Below, in pieces: positions 26,873 to 36,184 of a stretch of 64,000 bases of DNA. The stretch comes from Saprospiraceae bacterium (GTDB taxonomy: Bacteria > Bacteroidota > Bacteroidia > Chitinophagales > Saprospiraceae), in assembly GCA_016712145.1 (NCBI GenBank), contig JADJRO010000003.1, forward strand, positions 744,001 through 808,000, read 5' to 3'. The position numbers and the translations under genes were made by a program. The notes below the pieces were generated by a model. That model saw only the letters and a program-made list of their open reading frames with translations. It was not told where the DNA came from and did no database searches. The stretch's first letter is position 1; each line of letters begins with the position of its first letter.

Positions 26873-28786
26873 ATGAAAATAATATTACTAATAGTCGCAG
26901 GAATGATAATACATTCATTTGTATTCGGACAAGATATGAAGGGAATGGAAATGCCGAAAAAAGAAAATAGAAAAAAATCAGAAGTAAAGAAAAAAACCAA
27001 AGTTGTTTTAGTTCCGGTTAATGCCGATGAGAACATGCAAATGCCCAAAGATACGTCCAAAGAAAAAAAAATGGATATGGGCAATATGAAAATGCCGGTC
27101 CATTCGCCAGATGTGGATAGTATGGAAAGCATGAACATGCCTGAAAACGCAGAAACAAAAAGCATTGGTAACCGTGTAGAATATTACTTAGATGTTACTG
27201 ATACATTAGTTTCATTTGCAAAAGGGAAATTAAAACCAGCAATTGCAATTAACGGCACCATCCCCGCTCCAACACTTTATTTTACAGAAGGTGATACTGC
27301 AATAATTTATGTGCACAACCTGATGAAAAAGGAAACATCCATTCACTGGCATGGTCTATTATTGCCTAATGCAGAAGATGGAGTTCCAAACCTTACTACT
27401 CCGCCTATTGAGCCTGGAAGTACCTTTACATTTTCTTTTCCTATTATTCAAAACGGCACTTACTGGTATCATTCGCATACAGGCTTGCAGGAGCAAGTGG
27501 GGCTTTATGGAAGTATTGTCATCTATCCAAAAAAAAGCAAGAAAGAACAAAAAGAGAAAGTGATTCTATTTTCTGACTGGACGAATGAAAAAATGTCAAC
27601 AGTTGTGCGCTCATTAAAGGCGAATTATGAATGGTATGGCATCAAAAGAAAATCGGTGCAAAGCTGGGGTGAAGCAATCATAAAAGGGTATTTAGTTGAT
27701 AAAGCAAAACAGGAATGGAGCCGTATGCCACCTATGGACGTATCCGATGTTTATTATAATACCTTTTTGGCAAATGGTAAACAAACAATAGAATACACCG
27801 AGTTTAAACCAGGTGAAATCATAAGGCTGAGACTGATCAATGGAGCTGCAGGCTCATACTTTTGGGTGCAATTTGCAGGTGGACCTATGACTGTTGTTGC
27901 AGCTGATGGAATTGATGTAAAACCAGTGAAAGTAGATAGGATAGATTTTCCTATTGCCGAAACATATGATGTACTTATCACTATTCCTTCTGATGGTGCT
28001 TATGAATTACGAGCCACCGCTTCTGATATTTCCGGCTATAGTTCTGTTTATTTTGGTAATGGAAAAAAGAAGAATGCACTTGAAATTCCCAAGCTGAATT
28101 ATTTTTCGATGCTTCGCGAAAGAAACAAAATGGACATGAATGGTTCTGACAAAAAAGGTAAATCAATGCCCGGTATGGATATGCAACAAGAGAAAAAAGA
28201 CAATACAAAAAAAATAAAACCAATGGATATGGTCAATCCTGACAAAAAAGACAAATCAATGCCCGGTATGGATATGCAGGAGAAAAAGGACCCCATCAAA
28301 AAAATAAAACCGATGGGTATGAATGAAAAAAAAGAAAATGCTGACATGCCAGGCATGGTGATGGAAAACGAAAAAAATGAAGCAACACTCACCTACAACA
28401 TGCTTCGTTCTTTAGAACCAACAACCTTTAATAAAAATATACCCGCGCGTGAAATTCCACTAACGCTTACCGGCAATATGCTACGATACATCTGGTCGTT
28501 TGACGATAAACCGCTTTCACGAGCAGATAAAATTATGATTAAAAAAGGTGAAGTTGTTCGGTTTAAAATGTTTAACAACACCATGATGCGGCATCCTATG
28601 CATTTGCATGGTCATTTTTTCCGATTAATTAATGCGCAAGGCGATTATGCTCCACTCAAACATACATTTGATATACAACCAATGGAAACAGTGACCATTG
28701 AGTTTTTAGCTAATGAAGAAAAAGACTGGTTTTTTTCATTGCCATATATTGTATCACATGGCAACAGGTATGGCGCGGATAATTAG
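26873..28786 (+). CDS. Multicopper oxidase (CopA-like), main part, fused to a barrel domain (frameshifted)
   Basis: A periplasmic or outer-membrane copper oxidase: signal peptide ending FVFGQ, then DMKGMEMPKKEN and a Met/Lys linker, cupredoxin 1 with HWHGLLLPN and WYHSHTGLQEQ, and a middle domain with a long Met-rich insert (SMPGMDMQ repeated). The last cupredoxin contains HPMHLHGHF. The final copper motif is broken by a T7 run (28730-28736). Removing one T gives FFHCHILYHMATGM and runs on to 29360, about 828 residues in all. It lies 11 bases after the cytochrome gene. The expected activity is oxidation of Cu(I), with the last domain a CopB-like beta-barrel. Confidence 0.88.
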   Translation: MKIILLIVAGMIIHSFVFGQDMKGMEMPKKENRKKSEVKKKTKVVLVPVNADENMQMPKDTSKEKKMDMGNMKMPVHSPDVDSMESMNMPENAETKSIGNRVEYYLDVTDTLVSFAKGKLKPAIAINGTIPAPTLYFTEGDTAIIYVHNLMKKETSIHWHGLLLPNAEDGVPNLTTPPIEPGSTFTFSFPIIQNGTYWYHSHTGLQEQVGLYGSIVIYPKKSKKEQKEKVILFSDWTNEKMSTVVRSLKANYEWYGIKRKSVQSWGEAIIKGYLVDKAKQEWSRMPPMDVSDVYYNTFLANGKQTIEYTEFKPGEIIRLRLINGAAGSYFWVQFAGGPMTVVAADGIDVKPVKVDRIDFPIAETYDVLITIPSDGAYELRATASDISGYSSVYFGNGKKKNALEIPKLNYFSMLRERNKMDMNGSDKKGKSMPGMDMQQEKKDNTKKIKPMDMVNPDKKDKSMPGMDMQEKKDPIKKIKPMGMNEKKENADMPGMVMENEKNEATLTYNMLRSLEPTTFNKNIPAREIPLTLTGNMLRYIWSFDDKPLSRADKIMIKKGEVVRFKMFNNTMMRHPMHLHGHFFRLINAQGDYAPLKHTFDIQPMETVTIEFLANEEKDWFFSLPYIVSHGNRYGADN

Positions 28787-29360
28787 TTATGAAGGTTCGG
28801 AGCAAAATGAGTTTGCAAAAACCGGGTATAAAGAATTGAAGAAAGAAGATAATGCAATTTACAAATGGGCCGATTTAAATGTGCTGTCCAACTGCGCATG
28901 GCTCGAAGGGTTTGTATCTAACAATAAAAACCAACTTCGCTTTGATGGCCGGGTAGATTGGAAAGGCAATTATGAAACAGAAACCCATCTGTTACAATTT
29001 ATAGACAAAAAGGATTACCTCGCTGCATTTATAGGTTATGATTTTCGTCTGAATAAAGGAAGCATTGAAAATTCAAAAAATAATACTAAAGATAACCGCA
29101 AGCAGTTTGAAGTCGGCCTATTGTATTTATTACCCTTTTTTATAGAAACTGAAGTACGAATGGATCCAACCGGCAAGTTTCGTGCACAACTGCAAAGAAA
29201 GGATATGCCTATTACAACGAGATTGTTTTTTGATGGCAGGGTAAATACAGATAAAGAATATACTTTGGGCTTGCGCTATTTTATTTCGCGCACTTTCTCT
29301 ATTAGCACTTTGTATGATAGCGACTATGGAGCAGGGGCCGGTATCAGTATTCGTTATTAA
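28713..29360 (+). CDS. Multicopper oxidase C-terminus plus CopB-like beta-barrel domain (frameshifted piece)
   Basis: The continuation of the 26873 gene in the other frame; the ATG at 28713 is not its real start. It begins with the HCHILYHMATGMAR type-1/type-3 copper ligand segment and ends the third cupredoxin. About 190 residues of alternating hydrophobic/polar strands with turn motifs follow (RFDGRVDWKGNYETETHLLQ, EVGLLYLLPFFIETEV, YTLGLRYFISRTFSISTLYD) and end in an aromatic Tyr, as in outer-membrane barrels. The same extension ends the second oxidase at 48116-50758. It resembles the copper-resistance protein CopB/PcoB. Confidence 0.8.
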   Translation: MKKKTGFFHCHILYHMATGMARIISYEGSEQNEFAKTGYKELKKEDNAIYKWADLNVLSNCAWLEGFVSNNKNQLRFDGRVDWKGNYETETHLLQFIDKKDYLAAFIGYDFRLNKGSIENSKNNTKDNRKQFEVGLLYLLPFFIETEVRMDPTGKFRAQLQRKDMPITTRLFFDGRVNTDKEYTLGLRYFISRTFSISTLYDSDYGAGAGISIRY

Positions 29361-29765
29361 CATTAAATAAGTAACAAAAATAATTTATATATCAAAAAAC
29401 ATTAACACCCTATTGGTAAAGGATAATTAATAGATTTTTTCAAACAATGAAGAGAATCTGTAAACATCACTTAGACGAATCTTGCAATTTATAAAGTTTC
29501 AGTTTTACAGCTGTAAATGAAGAGATTAAAAAAGGATTTTGGAGTAATGGGTGGATATGTTAATGCTTAAGGTATATTGATTAAATTTATTGCACTCACA
29601 CAAACTAAGCATTTAGTCCAATCTGAATTTCAGGAATCAATTCGATAGGATTTATAACCCTTCTAAAATGTAATATTAATTCGGATTTTAAATGGATACT
29701 ACTATCTTTACATTACCCTTGTTAATCACATTACTTCTTTACTGTTCTCACAAATAAAAACCAAA
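29361..29765 (+). other. Intergenic region upstream of the copper ATPase
   Basis: In these 405 bases I find only trivial frames (15-17 codons) and AT-rich sequence. The useful element is a promoter-like TATCTTTA at 29703-29710, listed separately. I see no terminator with a T tract, RNA gene or repeat. Confidence 0.45.
29703..29710 (+). promoter_or_regulatory. Bacteroidota-type promoter (-7 TATCTTTA)
   Basis: TATCTTTA is one base from TAnnTTTG, with TTCGG about 19 bases upstream (29680-29684) as a possible -33 element. It would start the transcript of the copper ATPase about 50 bases before its ATG. Confidence 0.4.
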
Positions 29766-31997
29766 ATGGAACAACAAAATCCACAACCGAAATATACTTG
29801 CCCAATGCATCCGCAGATAAGAGAAGATAAACCGGGGAATTGCACTATCTGCGGAATGAATTTGATTTTAGAAGAAAAAACTTCTCACAAATCCACAGTA
29901 GAACCTGCTAAAGTTAGTCTTGTTGATGTGCCACTTACTCAGAATCAACTTCAAAAATATACCTGTCCTATGCATCCGCAAATTATGCAGGATGCACCAG
30001 GTAAATGTCCATTATGCGGAATGACCTTAGAGCCGGTTGCAAATAAATCCTATGGAAAAGCGAATCACACAGGTATGATTGCTGATTTTAAAAAAAGATT
30101 TTATGTTGTATCAGCGCTTACTATACCGGTTATGTTGCTATCACCAATGATACAACAGTGGCTGAATATCAACATTAGTTTCCCCGGTTCAAAATATGTA
30201 TTGCTCGCACTTTCTTCAGTTATTTTCTTTTATGGTGGTTGGCCATTCCTGAAAGGATTGGTTGATGAAGCAAGGGTGAAAAACCCAGGTATGATGTTTT
30301 TGATTGGCTTTGCAATTTCTGTTGCATACATCTACAGCGTAGCAGTTGTATTTGGTTTGGATGGTATGGATTTTTTTTGGGAACTGGCAACACTTATATT
30401 AATTATGCTTTTAGGGCATTGGATTGAAATGAAATCCGTTGCAGGAGCATCAAGAGAATTAGAATTATTGGTACAACTGATGCCATCAGAAGCCCATATG
30501 GTTATGCCTGATATGGTTCATGATGTAAGAACAGATACCCTGAAAGTGAACGATATAATTCTTGTAAAGCCAGGTGAAAAAGTTGCAGCAGATGGAATAA
30601 TACTCGAAGGTGAAAGCTATTTGAATGAATCAATGCTGACTGGCGAATCAAAACCGGTTCAAAAAATAAAAGGAGATAAAGTAATTGCTGGTGCAATTAA
30701 TGGTAATGGAGGAATTAAAGTTACAGTGTCTCATGCAGCAAAAGATTCTTACCTCTCTCAAGTAATAAAATTGGTTGATGATGCACAAAAATCAAAATCT
30801 AAAACGCAGTTACTTGCAGACAGGGCTGCAAAATGGTTAACCATAATTGCAATTGTTGCAGGTATTGCTACATTTATTTTTTGGTTTTTGACTGGACAAT
30901 CATTGGCATTTGCAATGGAGAGGATGGTTACAGTAATTGTTATTTGTTGCCCTCATGCCTTGGGATTGGCTGTACCCTTAGTGGTTGCAAAATCAACAGC
31001 TTTATCAGCGAAGAATGGATTGTTGATTAAGAATAGAACGGCTTTTGAAAATTCCAGAAAAATTACCACCATCGTTTTTGATAAAACCGGAACGCTTACT
31101 GTAGGAAAATTTGAAGTGTCGAAAATCGTTTCTTTGCAAAAAGATGTAAACGAAAATGAAATCATTCGCCTGGCATCTGCCTTAGAGCAAAAATCAGAGC
31201 ATCCAATTGCGACAGGCATTCTTCAAAAAGCAAAAGACTTATCTATCGCAATTGCATCAACAGAGAATTTTAATGCCATCACTGGTAAAGGTGTTGAGGC
31301 CACTATAGAAGGAAAAAAAATAATGGTGGTAAGTCCCGGCTATTTAAAAGAAAATAATATTAGTGTTCCTGAAGGATTTATAGCCAATGACACGGAAACA
31401 GTTGTGTTTTTAATTATCAATAATACCTTAGCAGGATATATTGCCTTATCCGATGAGATACGACCTGAATCCGCTGAAGCAATTAAAACCTTAAAACAAA
31501 ACAAGATCAAATCAATTCTACTTACAGGCGATAACAATAAAGTAGCTAAAAGTGTAAGTGAAACTTTAGGTATGGATAGTTTTATTGCCGAAGTTTTACC
31601 GCACGAGAAATTAGAAAAAATAAAAGAGTTGCAAGGCAATGGAGAATATGTTGCAATGACCGGAGATGGTGTAAATGATGCACCTGCATTAGCGCAAGCT
31701 GATGTAGGAATTGCAGTTGGAAGCGGAAGCGATATTGCAGCCGAAACAGCCGGAATCATTTTAGTAAACAGTAATCCAAAAGATATTGTAAATTTAATTT
31801 TATTCGGAAAAGCCACCTATCGCAAAATGATTCAAAATTTGATTTGGGCTACTGGTTATAATGTGATTGCTTTACCTTTGGCCGCAGGTGTGCTTTATAA
31901 TTATGGCATTCTATTGAGTCCTGCAGCAGGAGCTATATTGATGACAGTGAGTACAATAGTTGTTGCCATCAATGCAAGCTTTTTGAAAATTTCATAA
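29766..31997 (+). CDS. CopB-type copper/silver P1B-ATPase with two metal-binding domains
   Basis: A complete 743-residue inner-membrane exporter. The N-terminus has two 'YTCPMHPQI...PGxCxxCGM' domains (near residues 10-35 and 62-90) in place of HMA domains. Later come TGES (MLTGESKPVQK), the membrane metal motif ICCPHALG (CPH, near residues 394-396), DKTGTLTVG, the SEHP nucleotide-binding motif and TGDGVNDAPAL. CPH marks the P1B-3 class that exports Cu+/Cu2+ or Ag+. It stands alone with its own promoter-like element. The fragment at 123-755 is a damaged relative of it. Confidence 0.93.
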   Translation: MEQQNPQPKYTCPMHPQIREDKPGNCTICGMNLILEEKTSHKSTVEPAKVSLVDVPLTQNQLQKYTCPMHPQIMQDAPGKCPLCGMTLEPVANKSYGKANHTGMIADFKKRFYVVSALTIPVMLLSPMIQQWLNINISFPGSKYVLLALSSVIFFYGGWPFLKGLVDEARVKNPGMMFLIGFAISVAYIYSVAVVFGLDGMDFFWELATLILIMLLGHWIEMKSVAGASRELELLVQLMPSEAHMVMPDMVHDVRTDTLKVNDIILVKPGEKVAADGIILEGESYLNESMLTGESKPVQKIKGDKVIAGAINGNGGIKVTVSHAAKDSYLSQVIKLVDDAQKSKSKTQLLADRAAKWLTIIAIVAGIATFIFWFLTGQSLAFAMERMVTVIVICCPHALGLAVPLVVAKSTALSAKNGLLIKNRTAFENSRKITTIVFDKTGTLTVGKFEVSKIVSLQKDVNENEIIRLASALEQKSEHPIATGILQKAKDLSIAIASTENFNAITGKGVEATIEGKKIMVVSPGYLKENNISVPEGFIANDTETVVFLIINNTLAGYIALSDEIRPESAEAIKTLKQNKIKSILLTGDNNKVAKSVSETLGMDSFIAEVLPHEKLEKIKELQGNGEYVAMTGDGVNDAPALAQADVGIAVGSGSDIAAETAGIILVNSNPKDIVNLILFGKATYRKMIQNLIWATGYNVIALPLAAGVLYNYGILLSPAAGAILMTVSTIVVAINASFLKIS

Positions 31998-32065
31998 TTG
32001 TAATCTATAGTGTTACTTAATTTTCAAGGATCAATCCAAAATTAAAAATTAATTAAACTCCACAA

Positions 32066-32899
32066 ATGAAAAAAATACTTACCATCTTTCTAATTATAGG
32101 CACTTATTTAATTTTTAGTTCGAGCATCACAAAGGCCCCTTCACCTTGCGACAGTCCTTTTGTAGGAGATCATAGTGGAGCCCCCGGTGAAACAAACTGT
32201 TCCGGTTGCCATATTTCACCCGTAAATCCGGATGTTCCAGACTTGTATTTTGCTTTGGACAGTAACCAACTAAATTATATTCCCGGAAAAAGTTATTTGG
32301 TTCATTTAAGGATTCGTCGAGTTGGACATGACAAGTTTGGTTTTGTTTGCACTTCCTTAGATTCCCTCAATAAAGCAAAAGGAACGTTTGATTTAATCGA
32401 TTCGATCAATACCCGTAAATTCAATTCCGGGAATAGAACATACATCAGCCATACACCATGTGGTGCAGATTCTCAAGATAGCATCTATTGGGATTTTCGA
32501 TGGAAAGCACCTGTATCAAATTCCGGTACAATAAAAATTTATATGTCCTCTCTTGTTGCTAATCATAACCATGCACTTACAGGTGATACAACCTATACGA
32601 GAATATTAACATTGAAGCCAAGCGTTCCAACCAATTCAATTAATTCGGATAATTTTGAATTTGTCAAAGTGTATCCTACCCTGTTTAATGATTTGCTAAT
32701 AATTAAATTTGATGATCAGTTTCAATCAAAAGAAAAACAAATTTCGATAACTGATTTTACGGGCAGGGTTTTAGAAACATTTTCAACAATGGATCAAAAT
32801 ATTTCGCATTTTTTTTTGGACTGCCAAATTAGTGGGATCTACTTTTTACAAATTAAAACTAAGGGATTTCTACAAACTTATAAATTAATAAAGCAATAA
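32066..32899 (+). CDS. Choice-of-anchor V type secreted protein with type IX sorting domain
   Basis: A 277-residue secreted protein. The mature start HSGAPGETNCSGCHISP is the choice-of-anchor V signature and contains one CXXCH that could bind heme c. A beta-sandwich follows, and the C-terminus (VKVYPTLFNDLLIIKF ... GIYFLQIKTKG) is a type IX sorting domain, so the protein should pass the outer membrane and be anchored outside. Function unknown. It opens a block of secreted-protein genes unlike the metal genes. Confidence 0.85.
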   Translation: MKKILTIFLIIGTYLIFSSSITKAPSPCDSPFVGDHSGAPGETNCSGCHISPVNPDVPDLYFALDSNQLNYIPGKSYLVHLRIRRVGHDKFGFVCTSLDSLNKAKGTFDLIDSINTRKFNSGNRTYISHTPCGADSQDSIYWDFRWKAPVSNSGTIKIYMSSLVANHNHALTGDTTYTRILTLKPSVPTNSINSDNFEFVKVYPTLFNDLLIIKFDDQFQSKEKQISITDFTGRVLETFSTMDQNISHFFLDCQISGIYFLQIKTKGFLQTYKLIKQ

Positions 32900-33163
32900 A
32901 ACCAAAGTCACTCTTTAAAGAATTGCATCAGGTACTACATTAATGACTGTTAGTATATTTAGGGCAGTTCCTAAAAGACGACAGTCATCTATAGGTCTAT
33001 AAACAGAAAATAATAAGATAAGTAATTAAATTATAAACAACCTTTTGGCGGTTATATGCGTACAAAACAAAATGAAAAGAAAAATCACATCATTTGTTGA
33101 GCTCCTGTTTGCAACAATCACTTTTTCGTAACTTTTTACTTTTACAATTTTAAATCCACTTTC

Positions 33164-35151
33164 ATGCATCGCATTTTAATCCAGCTTACCGCCTTCATCT
33201 TTTTGCTTTAAATTCCTCAGATGCCCAAACTCTTATCGGTAAAATTACCGACACCTTTGGCAATCCAGTGGTCAATGCGCGTGTGACTTTGTTCACGGTA
33301 GATACCATCCAATTTTGGGAATCCCGCACTGACATCACAGGCCAATATTTATTTAAAAATCTGAGCGGTGGACCGTACCTATTTTTGGGTGTAGCAGCTC
33401 GTGGGTTCGATTATTTTAAACTCGCCACTACTGGCATTATTGATACCGTTGTCTATGATATCAAGCTCAAACCTGAAACCAATCCAGGTGTTTGGACGAC
33501 TATAGTGGATTCGCCTGAACCACTCGGTGGCACAGATTTGGGTATTTTATTGCCAAATGGAAATATATTTTATTGCCACGATACTAAGGATCCTTTTGCC
33601 TTCAATCCTTTACTTAACGACACCATTGGGATGTCAGGCGACATGCTGATACAAGGCTGTGTAGCCCCAAAGCTCCTTTGGAATGGAAAAATCATCATGG
33701 CTGGTGGTACAGATCTAGAAATCTATGGCCCTGGTACCCGTAAAATAAAACAATACAATTTTTTTACAAAAACATGGCAAGTGTTACCACTCATGCTTGA
33801 TTACCGATGGTATCCTTCAATGACCCAATTAGCCGACGGCCGATTACTCATAACAGGTGGTGGTGGGCTAAAAAACCCAATTCGCGTAAACACAACCGAG
33901 TTGTATAATCCGCTTACAGGTAAAACTGAATGGGCTGATACTATTGCCATTCGCAATGAACAGTCGCCCATCCTGACTCTTTACAGCGGTCAAGCCTTGA
34001 TAACTCATCGTCCGCCCCAGCTTTTCGACCCGACAACCAGAAAATGGGAACTTGCTGCAGATTTTATACAAGGCAAACGGATGCCCAATGGTGACCATGT
34101 GGACCATGAGTTAATACATTTACCAGAGGGGGAAGTAATTGCAATCGGTTTCAAACCGTTCCCAGCAGGTAGCGGCGGCAAGTTGGTAGAGCGATACGAC
34201 CCTGTCTCAAATACCTGGACTTTAGGTGCGCATTTTGCCCCTTTGCGCTCACGCCCGGAAGCAGTCTTACTGCCCGATCGACGCATACTCACTCTCGCCG
34301 GCGAAAAAGAAGACCCCAATGACCCATCTCCTGTAAACCAATGGAATTATATGGACCTCGCTGACCTTTATGATCCTTACGCCAACACTTGGAGGCGGCT
34401 TGCACCCATGCCCCGCAAGAGAGAATATCATGCATTGGCCATTTTAGTGCCAGACGGCCGAGTGATTGTAGTAGGTGGAGAAGGTCAGCCAGGAAACGAG
34501 CCACCGAAAAGTGTTATTGATGCTTTTGAGCCACCTTACCTGTTTCGAGGAGTGCGCCCGCAGGTCTTGAATCTGGAAAAAACTGACTATCAACGCGGCG
34601 ATACAATTCGTTTTGAAGTCGGGCGTACTAATGGGCCCACCGATATAGTACTTCAAAGCACTCAAGCCGCCACACACATGATGAACTGCGGCGAAAACCG
34701 CTTTCTTGACCTAGACTTTACTCAACAAGGACAATCGATTGAAGCATTGATTCCAAATGATTCATTAATGGCATTGCCTGGGTGGTATTTGCTCTGGGTA
34801 ATGGTTGACGATATTCCTTCGGTTGCACGCATCGTGCGAATTTTGCCAGGAAAGCCAGTGATAACTGCGACAGAAGAATCAACGGCAGCAAACGTGTTTA
34901 GCTTGTTTCCCAACCCGGCGGCTTTGAGCGGATTGTTGACAGTTAAATTTGCGTCGCATAGAATTGGAAAAATCAATTTCGAATTAACAGATGCAATGGG
35001 CAGAACCATTCGCAATTTCTCCTTTTTTGAAAAACCGACTGGAAATCAAATTTTTACATTGAAAACCACTGGAGTAGTCGCTGGTACTTACTTTCTTACA
35101 GCACGATTGGATGGGAAATTTTTAGAAACGCAAAAAGTTATTTTGGAATGA
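33164..35151 (+). CDS. Galactose-oxidase-like kelch protein with type IX sorting domain (frameshifted leader)
   Basis: The long open frame runs from GTG 33268, but the true start is probably ATG 33164. MHRILIQLTAFIF reads a signal peptide, and adding one T to the T5 run at 33200-33204 joins it to FALNSSDAQTLIGKITD. The whole is about 662 residues: a carboxypeptidase-like domain (GKITDTFGNPVVNARV), kelch repeats (RLLITGGGGL, RILTLAG, GRVIVVGGEGQPG), a DUF1929-type C-terminal domain (RPQVLNLE, THMMNCGENR) and a sorting domain (SLFPNPAALSG). This is the galactose/glyoxal oxidase family, with Cu-tyrosyl chemistry possible but unproven. G+C is visibly higher than the neighbours. Confidence 0.82.
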
Positions 35152-35167
35152 TAAATATAAAGCTGAA

Positions 35168-36094
35168 ATGAAAAATGAAATCACACTATGGTTGCTTGGA
35201 ATTATTATTATAATTGTTTGTGCGGTACAATCAAACGCACAAGATCCAGCCATTGATAAATTTGAACGTTCAGTTGGGCTTGGATCAAACTGGACTGTTT
35301 ACTTTGGAGGTAGTGCTATTACCATAATTGCTGATAGTGATATTGGAATTTCTAATTCCTCAACTTTGTTTGGTATCGCTGCTTGGACCGGCAGCAATTT
35401 TGAAGCTAATCAATATAGTGAAGCAATCATTTCATCTGAGAAAATTGAAAGCATGTGGGCTCAGGTATTTGTTAGAAGACGCACCAGTGATGCTGCGCGA
35501 TACGCATTTCATTGGAGTGACCTCGATGGCAAAATTCCTGGAGTGTGGGACATTAAGTATAACGAAGTTCCAACACCACAAACTCGTATTCTTGATTCAC
35601 TTTTTGCTCCTCCTCCTGCAGTTGGAGATACTTTACGCATTGAAGTTAGAACAGATATCATAACAGGCTATCCTGAAATAAAAGGATATCATAACGATAA
35701 ACTTGTAGTATCTGCCATAGATAGTACTAGGACTAAAATTATGAACGGTGCACCGGGAATGGTTTTTCGGTTTCGTGTTGGTTTTAATCCTAGTTATCCT
35801 TCAAAGGTTTTTGAAGAATGGGAAGGTGGCAGTTTGAAAACAATAACGGGCATCAACAATAATGCAACAGAACATCAAATTACCCTTTTTCCGAATCCTG
35901 TTAACAACGAATTAAAAATCAATTTCTACTCACAAAATGATTTCGAAATCGAAATTTTTAATACAATCGGCAAGATAGAAATTAAGAACCGAAACCAAAA
36001 CACGATTGATGTCTCAAGATTGCCTTCAGGATTTTATTTCTTGAATTTGAAACAAGGAGTAAGTTCTTACAAACAAAAATTTATAAAAAAATAA
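35168..36094 (+). CDS. Secreted protein of unknown function with type IX sorting domain
   Basis: A 308-residue secreted protein: signal peptide ending VQSNAQ, a central region with the look of a LamG/concanavalin-like beta sandwich (FEANQYSEAIISSEKIESMW, VFRFRVGFNP), and a sorting domain (ITLFPNPVNNELKINF ... SGFYFLNLKQG). The sorting domain is closely related to that of the next gene (NTELKINF, IEIFNT/VEIFNT), indicating domain duplication. I do not assign a function. Confidence 0.75.
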   Translation: MKNEITLWLLGIIIIIVCAVQSNAQDPAIDKFERSVGLGSNWTVYFGGSAITIIADSDIGISNSSTLFGIAAWTGSNFEANQYSEAIISSEKIESMWAQVFVRRRTSDAARYAFHWSDLDGKIPGVWDIKYNEVPTPQTRILDSLFAPPPAVGDTLRIEVRTDIITGYPEIKGYHNDKLVVSAIDSTRTKIMNGAPGMVFRFRVGFNPSYPSKVFEEWEGGSLKTITGINNNATEHQITLFPNPVNNELKINFYSQNDFEIEIFNTIGKIEIKNRNQNTIDVSRLPSGFYFLNLKQGVSSYKQKFIKK

Positions 36095-36184
36095 TTATTT
36101 GGACACGTTGCGCTGATTTACTTCATTTAGTAATCTTTAAAGACTTTCAATACTTATACAATTACTATCAATTAAATAAATGAC

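Noticed and set aside
31983..32027. Inverted repeat TTGAAAATT/AATTTTCAA after the copper ATPase
   Set aside because: AT-only arms with a 27-base loop and no T run; likely chance.
33072..33131. 20-codon leader-like frame before the kelch gene
   Set aside because: No continuation; the better leader begins at 33164.
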